Below, in pieces: positions 1 through 9,054 of a DNA stretch of 64,000 nt (its first letter is position 1; every line of letters starts with the position of its first letter). The notes under the pieces were generated by a model, which saw only the letters and a program-made list of their open reading frames with translations, had not been told where the DNA came from and ran no database searches. The stretch spans positions 1,302,001 to 1,366,000 of the forward strand of contig NZ_JBEGII010000001.1 of assembly GCF_040675875.1 (NCBI RefSeq), given 5' to 3'. The stretch comes from Microbacterium sp. LWO12-1.2. Lineage in GTDB: Bacteria > Actinomycetota > Actinomycetes > Actinomycetales > Microbacteriaceae. Made by a program: the position numbers and the translations under genes.

Positions 1-568
1 CGTCGAGCAGGTCGACATCGTCCGGCGTCGGGAGCACGGAGCCATCGGGCACACGGACGGGTCCGATCGACAACGTGTGGCTGACGAGGCGGATACCCAG
101 CTCGCCGAGGAACGAGCGGGCGATCGCGCCGAGGGCGACGCGCGCGGCCGTCTCCCTGGCGCTGGCGCGCTCGAGGATGGGCCGCGCCTCGTCGAAGTCG
201 TACTTCTGCATGCCGACCAGGTCGGCGTGGCCGGGGCGAGGGCGGGTCAGCGGAGCGCTGCGGCCTCGCGACTTGTCGGTGAGCTCGACGGGCTCGGGGT
301 TCATGACCTCGATCCACTTCGGCCACTCGGTGTTCCCGATGCGCAGGGCGATCGGGCTGCCCAACGTCTTGCCGTGGCGCACGCCGCCGGAGATGCTGAG
401 CTCGTCCTGCTCGAACTTCATCCGTGAGCCACGTCCATAGCCGAGCTTGCGGCGGGCGAGATCGGCCTGAATGGCCTCGGAGGACACCGGGACGCCTGAG
501 GGCAGTCCTTCCATCACAGCGATGAGTTCTGGGCCGTGCGATTCGCCGGCAGTGAGCACGCGGAGCAT
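1..568 (-). CDS. aroC: Chorismate synthase, 3' end cut by the window
   Basis: This gene makes chorismate from 5-enolpyruvylshikimate-3-phosphate with reduced FMN, the last step of the shikimate pathway in the cytosol. The N-terminus [12 protein letters not shown] is the family's opening motif, and [12 protein letters not shown] and [15 protein letters not shown] follow as expected for phosphate and flavin binding. The ATG at 568 was chosen because the protein begins there exactly as in homologues. About 189 codons are present; the remaining C-terminal half lies left of base 1. It follows aroE on the same strand with an 84-bp gap, so the two are probably co-transcribed. Confidence 0.96.
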   Translation of the reverse strand, partial: MLRVLTAGESHGPELIAVMEGLPSGVPVSSEAIQADLARRKLGYGRGSRMKFEQDELSISGGVRHGKTLGSPIALRIGNTEWPKWIEVMNPEPVELTDKSRGRSAPLTRPRPGHADLVGMQKYDFDEARPILERASARETAARVALGAIARSFLGELGIRLVSHTLSIGPVRVPDGSVLPTPDDVDLLD

Positions 569-652
569 TGCTCCAGTCTCCCATGGGTTGCGGTCCTTGA
601 CGCGCCGCGTGTCGCCGTGCCGCGATGTGGGCGTGAGCCCTCGGGTGCCGAA

Positions 653-1483
653 TCAGAGCGCGGCGCGCATCGCGGCCAGCACTCGTCCCTCGTCAGGCAG
701 CTCCACGAGAGGGTCGCCGTGACGGAAGACCCGGATCTGGCGCACGGCCTGATGCAGCAGCATCCCGAGGCCGGAGACCACGGGCCGCTCGCCCCATGCC
801 GAGGCCAGGGCCGATGGCCAGGGCGCGTACGCGGCGTCGAAGAGCGCTCCCCCGTCGTCGGCCAGTCGAGCCGAGACGGACGCATCGAGGTCGGTCCCGC
901 TGGGCAGAGTCGCGAGCGTGAGGTCCACCCGTGCGGCCGGCGCGTCGAATGTGTCGATCGTGACGCGCACGCCGAGCGACTCCCCCAGAGCCACGAGCCC
1001 TGCGGCCCTCTCCGGACGTCGTGCCCGCACGTCTGCCCTGGTCGCGCCGAGTTCGGCTGCCGCGAGCAGGGCGGATGCCGCTGTGGCTCCCGCACCGAGG
1101 ATGCGCACGGTCTCGACGGCCATGATGCCGCTCTCGGCGAGGGCATCGACGATGCCACCCACATCCGTGTTGAAGCCCGCCGGCTCGGTGCCGAGCAGCA
1201 GCGTGTTCACGGCGCCGCTGAGTTCGGCATGGCGATCACGGGTCACCGCAGCGCGGAAGGCCTCCTCCTTGAGCGGCATCGTGAGCGACAGCCCACGCCA
1301 GGAGGAATCGAGGGAAGCCAACACCTCGCGGAACGAGGGCGCAGACACCTGACGGCGCCCGTACTCCCAGTCCAGACCGAGCACGTCGTACGCGGCTGCA
1401 TGAAGAGCCGGCGACTTGGAATGCGCGATCGGATCGCCCCAGACCGCGAGACGTGACACGGTCACGATGTCAGCATCCGGCAT
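653..1483 (-). CDS. aroE: Shikimate dehydrogenase family protein
   Basis: The predicted role is NADP-dependent reduction of 3-dehydroshikimate to shikimate. The 276-residue protein opens with LAVWGDPIAHSKSP, which is the substrate-binding N-terminal motif, and has SLTMPLKEEAF with the catalytic lysine. A NAD(P)-binding segment (VRILGAGATAASAL) lies near the middle. The ATG at 1483 was preferred over longer in-frame starts because those add arginine-rich sequence read from inside the upstream gene. With this start it overlaps the end of mltG by 14 nt. The neighbouring aroC and mltG match the usual actinobacterial order. The exact start could also be a GTG a few codons later. Confidence 0.93.
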   Translation of the reverse strand: MPDADIVTVSRLAVWGDPIAHSKSPALHAAAYDVLGLDWEYGRRQVSAPSFREVLASLDSSWRGLSLTMPLKEEAFRAAVTRDRHAELSGAVNTLLLGTEPAGFNTDVGGIVDALAESGIMAVETVRILGAGATAASALLAAAELGATRADVRARRPERAAGLVALGESLGVRVTIDTFDAPAARVDLTLATLPSGTDLDASVSARLADDGGALFDAAYAPWPSALASAWGERPVVSGLGMLLHQAVRQIRVFRHGDPLVELPDEGRVLAAMRAAL

Positions 1484-2981
1484 CGGGGTTGTCCCGGCAC
1501 CATGCCTGCCACTTCTCGATCCCCGCCTGGTGCTCCTCGTACGTCTCAGAGAACTGCGTCTCACCCGTCGCCAGGTTGATCGTCACGAAGTAGAGCCACG
1601 GTCCGTCCGCCGGATGCATCGCGGCATCGATGGCGGCGAAGCTCGGGCTCGCGATCGGCGTGGCCGGGAGACCGGTGATGACGTAGGTGTTCCAGTCGTT
1701 CTGGTCCGCGAGGGCCTCGGCCGAGCTGGACACCACGCCTTCGTGCAGCGAGCCGTAGCCGTACTGCGCGGTCGAGTCCATCTGCAGCTTCATGTCGATG
1801 TCGAGGCGGTTCTGGATGACCCTCGACACCTTGGCGAAATCGTCGGTGCGTCCCTCGCGCTGGATGATCGACGCGATCGTCAGGACGCGCTCTGCATCGG
1901 CATCAGGCACACCGGCCTCCGTCAGCGCCTGGCGGGTGCGATCCACCATCCTCTGGATGACCTGCACGGCTGTGACCTCGGGATCGAAGGTGTAGACGGC
2001 GGGGAACAGCCACCCCTCGAGGTTCTGTGCGTCGACGCCATAAGCCGACGGGTCCTTGACCGCAGCCTCGAAGTCGGCAAGCGGCAGTCCGAGGGACTCC
2101 GCCATCGCCGGCAGCGACGAGATGATCGTCCCGCCCTCGGACATGGAGACCGTGTTCTCCATCTTGTTGTCCGGGTTCTGCAGCGCCTCTGCGGCCGCTG
2201 CGGCCGTCATCTTCTTCTGCAGCTTGTAGACGCCGGGGTAGAACGTGAGGTCGGGTGCCTCGGCGACGAGGTAGTCGTAGAAGACGCCATCGGTCTTGGT
2301 GACTCCTGCTTCGAACAGCTTCGTGGACACCGGCGCACCGGTGTCGCCCTCGCTGATCGTCACGAGCGCCTCGCCGGTGGCGAGGCCCGCTTCCCAGTCC
2401 TTGGACTCGCCCCACCCCATGGCCTCGTTGATCTTGTCGCCATAGGTGTTCATGACCCAGACGCCGGTCGCCGCGATACCGCCGACGATCACGAGCACGA
2501 TGATCAGCGCCACGAGGCATCCGGTCCGGCGCTTCTTCTTGGGTGCGCGCGAGCTCGAGTGCTCATCCTCATGCGGCGCGAAGAGGTCGTCGAGCCCTCC
2601 GCCCAATACCGGCTGCGGATCGCCAGAGCCCGGCGCAACCTGAGGAAGTGCGCGAGTGGGGGTGTCACCGGCCGCAGGGGCGTCGGCGGCATCAGCGGAA
2701 TCACGGACCGGAGTCGCCGAGGGGACGCCGAGCCGCGCATCGTCCGCGGAGGCACGGACCGGTGCGGAGACGGGTTCGGACGGCACGGCAGGACCACTCG
2801 TAGGCGTCGCTCCCTGTCCGGGAGTGGAGGCGGCTTCCCGTGCGGCGCGACGGGAACCCGGTGCGGGAGCGCTGTTGTCCACCGTCGGGAGCTGTTGCGT
2901 CGGATCGGGAAGGTTCTCGAACAGGTCGCCCAACCGGGCGTCCGGATCGTGCTGGGGGGAAGCACTCTCTCGTTCGGACAT
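1470..2981 (-). CDS. mltG: Endolytic murein transglycosylase MltG (YceG-like)
   Basis: MltG cleaves nascent glycan strands at the outer face of the membrane and helps terminate peptidoglycan chains. The 503-residue protein has a long proline- and alanine-rich cytosolic N-terminus (about residues 1-150), a basic patch KKKRR, one membrane segment (LVALIIVLVIVGGIAATGVW) and then the YceG domain. The likely catalytic glutamate is in ASIIQREG near residue 374. The disordered N-terminal extension is usual in actinobacteria. It is 2 nt after ruvX and overlaps aroE, so it sits inside the alaS-ruvX-mltG-aroE-aroC transcription unit. Confidence 0.95.
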   Translation of the reverse strand: MSERESASPQHDPDARLGDLFENLPDPTQQLPTVDNSAPAPGSRRAAREAASTPGQGATPTSGPAVPSEPVSAPVRASADDARLGVPSATPVRDSADAADAPAAGDTPTRALPQVAPGSGDPQPVLGGGLDDLFAPHEDEHSSSRAPKKKRRTGCLVALIIVLVIVGGIAATGVWVMNTYGDKINEAMGWGESKDWEAGLATGEALVTISEGDTGAPVSTKLFEAGVTKTDGVFYDYLVAEAPDLTFYPGVYKLQKKMTAAAAAEALQNPDNKMENTVSMSEGGTIISSLPAMAESLGLPLADFEAAVKDPSAYGVDAQNLEGWLFPAVYTFDPEVTAVQVIQRMVDRTRQALTEAGVPDADAERVLTIASIIQREGRTDDFAKVSRVIQNRLDIDMKLQMDSTAQYGYGSLHEGVVSSSAEALADQNDWNTYVITGLPATPIASPSFAAIDAAMHPADGPWLYFVTINLATGETQFSETYEEHQAGIEKWQAWCRDNPDAGC

Positions 2982-2983
2982 GT

Positions 2984-3457
2984 TCAGGCGGGCTCCTCGT
3001 CAAGCGGAATCGTGGCACCGGCCGGGTTTCCGGTGCTCTTCTCCATATCGATCGCCTGCTGCAGAAGGACGACGGCGGCGATCTGATCCACAATGCTACG
3101 AGAGTTCTTCTGAGATCTCCCGGAAGAACGCAGGGCCGCGTGTGCCGTGACCGTGCTCAATCGTTCATCGACGAGCCGCACGGGCGTACCGGTGCGGACC
3201 TGCAGAGCAGCAGCGAACTCGCGGGCGTCGACGGTCGAGGCCGTGTCACTCCCCTGCATGTTGACAGGGAGACCGACCACGAACTCGAGCGGCTCGTACT
3301 CGCCTGCGAGCTCGGCGAGCCGGTCGATCGAGGCCTCCGAGCGGGCGACCGTTTCGACCGGCACAGCGAGCATCCCGTCGGGATCGCAGCGCGCGACCCC
3401 GATCCGGGCACGCCCGACATCGATCCCGAGCCGCACGCCGCGGCGGAACCCGCTCAC
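2984..3457 (-). CDS. ruvX: Holliday junction resolvase-like RuvX/YqgF nuclease
   Basis: This 157-residue RNase H-fold protein belongs to the YqgF family, implicated in Holliday-junction resolution and in pre-16S rRNA maturation. The motif LGIDVGRARIGVA with its metal-binding aspartate is at residues 10-22, and a later acidic motif appears as VDERLSTVTA. The GTG start at 3457 overlaps the alaS stop as GTGA, and its stop lies 2 nt before mltG, so translational coupling is likely on both sides. Confidence 0.94.
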   Translation of the reverse strand: MSGFRRGVRLGIDVGRARIGVARCDPDGMLAVPVETVARSEASIDRLAELAGEYEPLEFVVGLPVNMQGSDTASTVDAREFAAALQVRTGTPVRLVDERLSTVTAHAALRSSGRSQKNSRSIVDQIAAVVLLQQAIDMEKSTGNPAGATIPLDEEPA

Positions 3458-6114
3458 GCTGCGTGCAGCTCCTGAGCGATGGCCTCCAGCGCCGCGGGCA
3501 GAGCCGCAGCATCCGTCCCCCCGCCCTGTGCGACGTCGTCGCGTCCGCCACCGCCACCGCCGAGCACCCCGGCGGCGCGCTTCGCGAGCGCTCCGGCCTT
3601 GGCTCCGGCCTGGCGTGCCGCGTCGTTGGTCGACACGACCACCACCGGACGGCCGTTCACGACGGCGCCGAGTGCGACGACCGCGGCCGCGGACCCGAGG
3701 CGCTCGCGCACGCCGAGGACGAGATCGCGGACGTCGTCAGCCGAAGCGACGTCTCCGAGCGACTGCGCGGCGACGAGGAACGCCCCGACGCGCACGGCAG
3801 CATCGGCGATCGCGGGCACCTGACCCGCCCGCTCCTTGGCCTCGAACTGGGCGATGCGCTTCTCGGCGGCCTTGAGGCTCGCAGCGAGGTCGGCGATGCG
3901 CTCGGGGAGCTGCTCCCTGGGCGTCTTGAGCGAGCTGGTGAGCTGCGACACGATCGCCCGCTCCGCAGCGAGCTCACGGAACGCGTCGACGCCGACGAGG
4001 GCTTCGATGCGCCGGTTCGACGCACCGACGGAGGACTCGCCCACGACGCTGACGAGACCGATCTCGGCGCTCGAGTTCACGTGCGTACCAGCGCAGAGCT
4101 CACGGGACCAGGGACCGCCGATGTCGACCATCCGCACGACGTCGCCGTACTTCTCGCCGAACAGAGCCATCGCTCCGGCTTCCTTGGCCTCGTCGAGAGA
4201 GATGACCCTCGTGGTGACCTCGAGTGCGTCCTGCACAGCGCGGTTGGTGATCTCCTCGATCTCCGAGCGCGTCTCTCCCGACAGCGCCTGCGACCAGGAG
4301 AAGTCGAAGCGCATGTAGCCGGCGCGGTTCAGCGAACCGGCCTGCGTTGCGGTCGGCCCCAGGGTGTCGCGCAACGCCGCGTGCACGAGGTGCGTCGCGG
4401 AGTGCGCCTGACGGGCCGCACGACGGTTGGCGGCGTCGACGACCGTGGTGGCAGCGTCATCGACCGCGACGCTGCCGCGGACGACCTCGACGGTGTGGCT
4501 GATGAGCCCCGGCACCGGACGCTGCACGTCGAGCACCTCGAGCTCGAAGCCCGGTCCGACGATCGTGCCCTTGTCGGCCACCTGGCCACCGGACTCCGCG
4601 TAGAGCGTGGTCTCGGCGAGGACGACCTCGGCGATCTGGCCTTCTGCGGCGCTGCGCACGGGCTGACCGTCGACGAGCAGTCCGAGGATGCGCGACTCGA
4701 CCTCGAGCGCCGTGTACCCGTCGAAACCGGTCTCGCCGAGAGCGCGAAGATCGCGGTAGACCGAGACATCGGCGAGCTGGCGCTTGCGGTTGCGCGCATC
4801 GGCCTTGGCACGCTGACGCTGTTCCTGCATGAGCGTGTCGAAAGCCGCACGGTCGACGGAGAGCCCCGCCTCCTCTGCGACCTCGAGTGTGAGGTCGATC
4901 GGGAAGCCGTAGGTGTCGTGCAGCAGGAACGCCTCAGGACCGCTGAGCGTCGCTCCGCCGCCCTTCTTGGTCTCGTCGAGTGCGAGGTCGAGGATCGTCG
5001 ACCCCGATGCGAGCGTGCGCCGGAAGGTCTCCTCCTCGGCGAAGGCAGAAGCCGACAGCGTTGCCCAGTCCTTCTCGAGTACCGGGTAGACGGCCTTCAT
5101 CGCGTCACGCGAGGTGGCGAAGAGCTCGGGGAAGACCGGCTCGTCGACGCCGAGCAGTCGCATCGAACGGACCGTGCGACGCATCAGGCGGCGCAGGATG
5201 TAGCCGCGACCTTCATTCGACGGACGGACGCCGTCGGACAGGAGCATGAGCGAGGAGCGCACGTGGTCGGCGATCACCCGGAAGCGGACATCATCCTCGT
5301 GGGACGCGCCATAACGACGGCCGGAGAGCTCGACGGCGCGGTCCAGCACCGGGCGCACCTGGTCGGACTCGTACATGTTCTCGACGCCCTGCTTGAGGAA
5401 CGCCACGCGCTCGAGCCCCATGCCGGTGTCGATGTTCTTCATCGGCAGCTCGCCGACGATGTCGAACTCCGTCTTGCCGCGGATGTTCTCGATGAAGTCC
5501 TGCATGAACACGAGGTTCCAGATCTCCAGGAACCGCGAGTCGTCGACGGCGGGACCGCCGTCCTTGCCGTAGGACGGACCGCGGTCGAAGAAGATCTCGG
5601 AGTCGGGGCCGCCGGGACCCGGCTGGCCCGTGTTCCAGTAGTTGTCCGCACGGCCGAGACGCTGGATGCGCTCGGGCTTCAACCCGATGATGTCCCGCCA
5701 GATGGCCTCGGCCTCGTCATCCGTCTCGTAGACGGTGACCCAGAGGTCCTTCTCGTCGAAGCCCAGACCGCCGTCGGATTCGGCGCTCGTGAGCAACTCC
5801 CAGGCGTAACGGATCGCGCCCTCTTTGAAGTAGTCGCCGAACGACCAGTTGCCCAGCATCTGGAAGAACGTCCCGTGACGGGCCGTGCGACCGACCTCTT
5901 CGATGTCGTTGGTGCGGATGCACTTCTGCAGATCCGCGATACGCGGATGCGGGGCGGGGACGACACCCGTCAGATACGGGATCATCGGCACCATTCCGGC
6001 GACCGTGAACAGCAGCGACGGGTCATCGCTGACCAGCGAGGCCGAAGGGACGATGAGGTGGTCGTTCTTCTCGAAGAAGTCGAGGTAACGCTGCGCGATC
6101 TCCGCAGTTTTCAT
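3454..6114 (-). CDS. alaS: Alanine--tRNA ligase
   Basis: This enzyme charges tRNA-Ala in the cytosol. The 886-residue product has the class II catalytic core at the N-terminus (KTAEIAQRYLDFF start, then FTVAGMVPMIPYLTG). It has the editing-domain zinc motifs HSATH near residue 571 and CAGTH near residue 675, and a C-Ala domain ending with a glycine-rich GGGGGGRDD segment. The ATG at 6114 was chosen because homologues start MKTAEI; the longer frame to 6279 adds low-complexity sequence antisense to the upstream small gene. It is the head of the alaS-ruvX-mltG-aroE-aroC set. Confidence 0.97.
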   Translation of the reverse strand: MKTAEIAQRYLDFFEKNDHLIVPSASLVSDDPSLLFTVAGMVPMIPYLTGVVPAPHPRIADLQKCIRTNDIEEVGRTARHGTFFQMLGNWSFGDYFKEGAIRYAWELLTSAESDGGLGFDEKDLWVTVYETDDEAEAIWRDIIGLKPERIQRLGRADNYWNTGQPGPGGPDSEIFFDRGPSYGKDGGPAVDDSRFLEIWNLVFMQDFIENIRGKTEFDIVGELPMKNIDTGMGLERVAFLKQGVENMYESDQVRPVLDRAVELSGRRYGASHEDDVRFRVIADHVRSSLMLLSDGVRPSNEGRGYILRRLMRRTVRSMRLLGVDEPVFPELFATSRDAMKAVYPVLEKDWATLSASAFAEEETFRRTLASGSTILDLALDETKKGGGATLSGPEAFLLHDTYGFPIDLTLEVAEEAGLSVDRAAFDTLMQEQRQRAKADARNRKRQLADVSVYRDLRALGETGFDGYTALEVESRILGLLVDGQPVRSAAEGQIAEVVLAETTLYAESGGQVADKGTIVGPGFELEVLDVQRPVPGLISHTVEVVRGSVAVDDAATTVVDAANRRAARQAHSATHLVHAALRDTLGPTATQAGSLNRAGYMRFDFSWSQALSGETRSEIEEITNRAVQDALEVTTRVISLDEAKEAGAMALFGEKYGDVVRMVDIGGPWSRELCAGTHVNSSAEIGLVSVVGESSVGASNRRIEALVGVDAFRELAAERAIVSQLTSSLKTPREQLPERIADLAASLKAAEKRIAQFEAKERAGQVPAIADAAVRVGAFLVAAQSLGDVASADDVRDLVLGVRERLGSAAAVVALGAVVNGRPVVVVSTNDAARQAGAKAGALAKRAAGVLGGGGGGRDDVAQGGGTDAAALPAALEAIAQELHAA

Positions 6115-6166
6115 AGGGTGCCGGGTGTCCTTGCGTGAAGATGCTGCGCCGAAGCGCGGCGATGGT

Positions 6167-6355
6167 TCAGTTCTTGCCCGGCTCCGTGAGCCGTGCCTCC
6201 TGCTCGCGGTAGGCGTCGCCGATGATCGCGGTGAACCCGTTGATGCGGGCGTCGACCTCGGCCAGGATGTCGTGGCCACGAGGGTCCTTGTTCATGAAGT
6301 GCGCGGCGACGAAGCCACCGATCACACCGATCAGGAACCACTGCATGCTCTTCAT
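6167..6355 (-). CDS. Small single-pass membrane protein of unknown function
   Basis: This 62-residue protein has one N-terminal membrane segment (WFLIGVIGGFVAAHFM) followed by a short charged tail. It lies between rpsD and alaS on the same strand, where many actinobacteria carry a small membrane protein. The start ATG at 6355 (MKSMQWF) is the only sensible one, and a second ATG three codons later is possible. No enzymatic motif is visible, and the function is unknown. Confidence 0.75.
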   Translation of the reverse strand: MKSMQWFLIGVIGGFVAAHFMNKDPRGHDILAEVDARINGFTAIIGDAYREQEARLTEPGKN

Positions 6356-6414
6356 GACATCATCCTTGCCTTTTACCCGCGAAGGCGCGGTGTACCTATC
6401 GTAGGCGGAAACGA

Positions 6415-6445
6415 CAAGAGGCGTCGGGAAACCCGACGCCTCTTG
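6415..6445 (-). terminator. Strong hairpin terminator after rpsD
   Basis: A perfect 14-bp stem (6415-6428 with 6432-6445) closes an AAA loop, 20 nt after the rpsD stop. The T-tract after it on the minus strand is weak, but the position is right for an end of the rpsD transcript. Confidence 0.8.
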
Positions 6446-6465
6446 CCCAATGCTCGATCGCTGGA

Positions 6466-7095
6466 TCAGCGAGCCGCGTAGTACTCGACCACGAGCTGCA
6501 CTTCACAGGTCACGGGGACCTCGGCGCGCTTCGGGCGACGAACCAGGCGAGCCTGGAGCTTGTCGAGCTCGACCTCGAGGTAGCCCGGAACGGGAGGCAG
6601 GACCTCGGCGTGACCGCCGGCCGCTGCGACCTGGAAGGGCTCGGTGCCCTCGCTCTTGGCCTTGACGTGGATGAGCTGACCCGGCTTCACGCGGAACGAC
6701 GGGCGGTCGACGAGCTGGCCGTCGACGAGGATGTGACGGTGCACGACGAGCTGGCGAGCCTGAGCCGTGGTGCGAGCGAAGCCCGAACGCACGACGAGAG
6801 CGTCGAGACGCATCTCGAGGAGCTCGACCAGGTTCTCACCGGTCAGGCCGTCCTGACGACGAGCCTCGTTGAACGTGTTGCGCATCTGCTTCTCGCGGAT
6901 GCCGTACTGCTCACGCAGACGCTGCTTCTCACGCAGACGGACGGCGTAGTCGCTGTCAGCCTTGCGCTTGGTGCGACCGTGCTCACCCGGAGCGTAGGGA
7001 CGCTTCTCGAGGTAGCGGGCGGCCTTCGGGGTGAGCGGGATGCCAAGGGCACGGCTCAGACGCACCTTGCGGCGGTCCTGGGACTTCGTGGTCAC
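6466..7095 (-). CDS. rpsD: 30S ribosomal protein S4
   Basis: S4 is a primary 16S rRNA-binding protein of the small subunit. The 209-residue sequence has the usual basic start (TTKSQDRRKVRLSRALG), the S4 N-terminal domain and an S4 RNA-binding domain around residues 98-160 (LLEMRLDALVVRSGFA). The zinc-binding cysteines seen in some S4 proteins are absent. The GTG start at 7095 is conserved in position. It is transcribed alone and ended by the hairpin at 6415. Confidence 0.98.
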   Translation of the reverse strand: MTTKSQDRRKVRLSRALGIPLTPKAARYLEKRPYAPGEHGRTKRKADSDYAVRLREKQRLREQYGIREKQMRNTFNEARRQDGLTGENLVELLEMRLDALVVRSGFARTTAQARQLVVHRHILVDGQLVDRPSFRVKPGQLIHVKAKSEGTEPFQVAAAGGHAEVLPPVPGYLEVELDKLQARLVRRPKRAEVPVTCEVQLVVEYYAAR

Positions 7096-7266
7096 GAAGC
7101 TGTCCTTCCGATGACGTGGTCGCGTCTTTCACGACTCACGGACGTATCGTCCGCGTTCTGCCTGAGCAGCGCACGCCGGGGCGCTGGCAAAGGTGGGGTG
7201 TGAACGAGGAGATGCCCGAAAACTCGGTTTCGAGCCGGTCAAGTCTAACAGATCGCCCGGCGCTGC

Positions 7267-8628
7267 TCAGCGATCGCCGAGGATGCGGCGGATCCGCTCC
7301 AGGCGGGCGGAGATGTCGCGTTCAGAACCGAGCGCCTTCGGCTCGTAGTAGCGCCGACCGTCGAGCTCATCCGGGAGGTACTGCTGCGGCACGATGCCGT
7401 ACTCCGCGTCATGCGGATAGACGTAGCCGCGGCCGTGCCCGAGTCGCTTGGCACCCGGGTAGTGCGCGTCGCGCAGATGCAGAGGCACACGACCGAAGCC
7501 GCCCTTGCGGATGTCGGCGATCGCCGCATCGATGCCCACGTACGCGGCGTTCGACTTCGCCGTGGTCGCCAGGTACACGGTAGCCTCGGCCAGCGGTATC
7601 CGCCCCTCGGGCATACCGATGAACGCAACGGCGTCGGCCGCCGCCACCGCGATCGTGAGGGCCTGGGGGTCGGCGAGCCCCACGTCTTCCGAGGCGGAGA
7701 TGACCAGACGGCGTGCGATGAAGCGCGGGTCCTCCCCCGCCTCGATCATGCGGGCGAGATAGTGCAGCGCCGCATCGGGGTCGGAGCCGCGGATCGACTT
7801 GATGAACGCACTGATGACGTCGTAGTGCTCATCACCCTGACGGTCGTATCGGAGCAGTGCCTTGTCGACGGCCTGGGCGACGTCGTCGGCGGAGACCTCT
7901 GGCGTCTCAGGCGTCGCCTCCGCATCCTTCTCTTTGTCAGACGCGGAGGCGTGCGAGAGCGCGACAGCCGCACCGGCGTCGAGTCCCGTCAGCGCGCGGC
8001 GCGCATCGCCGGAGGCGAGACGGATCAACGACGAGCGCGCCTCATCGCTGAGGGTGACAGCGCCGTTGAGACCGCGCGCGTCGGTCACGGCACGATCCAC
8101 CAGCAGTCCGATGTCGTCATCGGTGAGCGGCTGCAGCGTGAGGAGAAGAGAACGCGACAGCAGCGGAGAGATGACCGAGAACGACGGGTTCTCGGTGGTC
8201 GCCGCGATCAGGATCACCCAGCCGTTCTCCACACCGGGAAGCAGGGCATCCTGCTGCGCCTTCGTGAAGCGATGGATCTCATCGAGGAAGAGGATCGTCG
8301 TCTGCCCGTACAGATCGCGCTGCGTGATCGCCTCCTGCATGACCTCGCGCACGTCCTTGACGCCGGCGGTGATCGCCGAGAGCTCGACGAACCGGCGACC
8401 GGACGAACGGGCGATCGCTTGAGCCAACGTCGTCTTGCCGGTACCGGGAGGTCCCCACAGGATGATCGACACCGCACCAGGGGACGCGGAATCTGGATCT
8501 GCGAGCGCCACGATCGGAGAACCGGATCGCAGGAGGTGCTTCTGTCCGGCCACCTCGGCGAGCGAGATCGGGCGCATGCGCACGGCGAGGGGCGTCTGCC
8601 CGGAGAGCAGCGCGGCAGGAGACGTCAT
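7267..8628 (-). CDS. rarA: Replication-associated recombination protein A (MgsA/RarA ATPase)
   Basis: RarA is an AAA+ ATPase related to clamp loaders that acts at stalled replication forks. The 453-residue protein has Walker A GPPGTGKT at residues 59-66, Walker B LFLDEIHR near 113-120, the sensor segment AATTENPSF, and the C-terminal MgsA tetramerisation region with GMPEGRIPLAEA and YPHDAEYG. Residues around 220-240 hold a variable acidic linker. It is the next gene upstream of rpsD on the same strand, and diverges from the small membrane gene at 8716. Confidence 0.95.
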   Translation of the reverse strand: MTSPAALLSGQTPLAVRMRPISLAEVAGQKHLLRSGSPIVALADPDSASPGAVSIILWGPPGTGKTTLAQAIARSSGRRFVELSAITAGVKDVREVMQEAITQRDLYGQTTILFLDEIHRFTKAQQDALLPGVENGWVILIAATTENPSFSVISPLLSRSLLLTLQPLTDDDIGLLVDRAVTDARGLNGAVTLSDEARSSLIRLASGDARRALTGLDAGAAVALSHASASDKEKDAEATPETPEVSADDVAQAVDKALLRYDRQGDEHYDVISAFIKSIRGSDPDAALHYLARMIEAGEDPRFIARRLVISASEDVGLADPQALTIAVAAADAVAFIGMPEGRIPLAEATVYLATTAKSNAAYVGIDAAIADIRKGGFGRVPLHLRDAHYPGAKRLGHGRGYVYPHDAEYGIVPQQYLPDELDGRRYYEPKALGSERDISARLERIRRILGDR

Positions 8629-8715
8629 GCTCCCAGGCTAATGCGGGGTCACGACGTTCACGACGGTAGGCTCTCAGGCGACATCGAGCACCGATGTCGG
8701 TGAAGGGAGCAGGGC

Positions 8716-9012
8716 ATGGCGGCACGCGGTTCCAAGAGCGCGCAGGAGCGCACCCAGGCAGAGCGCGCGCGACTGCACGCAGCCCGGAGCGACTGGCACC
8801 GGGGACAGATCCGCCGCCGCATCCGCGACAACACGATCGCCGGCATCATCGGCGGCCTGCTGGTCGCCGCGGCGATCACGAGCCAGGTGGTGCACGCCCA
8901 GGTGACCGCGCCGGAACCGACGCCCACACCCACCGTCGAGCCGTCCACGACGCCCACGCCGAGCGACAGCCCGACCGAGGTGCCCACGCCGTCGGAGACT
9001 CCCGCGGAGTGA
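8716..9012 (+). CDS. Small membrane protein with a Pro/Thr-rich tail, unknown function
   Basis: The 98-residue product has a basic N-terminus (about residues 1-40), one hydrophobic segment (IAGIIGGLLVAAAITSQVV, about 41-60) and a tail of repeated PTPT and PSET motifs that looks extracytoplasmic and disordered. The ATG at 8716 follows a purine-rich GAAGGGAGCAGGGC stretch. It is divergent from rarA across about 87 bp. No known domain is recognised; it could be a small cell-envelope protein. Confidence 0.7.
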   Translation: MAARGSKSAQERTQAERARLHAARSDWHRGQIRRRIRDNTIAGIIGGLLVAAAITSQVVHAQVTAPEPTPTPTVEPSTTPTPSDSPTEVPTPSETPAE

Positions 9013-9054
9013 TCGCCCGCTCGGGCATATGGTCGGCGCCAGGCGGAGCCGAGG

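Noticed and set aside
1416..6138. Very long open frames on the plus strand opposite mltG, ruvX and alaS (up to 891 codons)
   Set aside because: They are antisense shadows of real genes in high-GC DNA, rich in Arg, His and Asp, and without any family motif.
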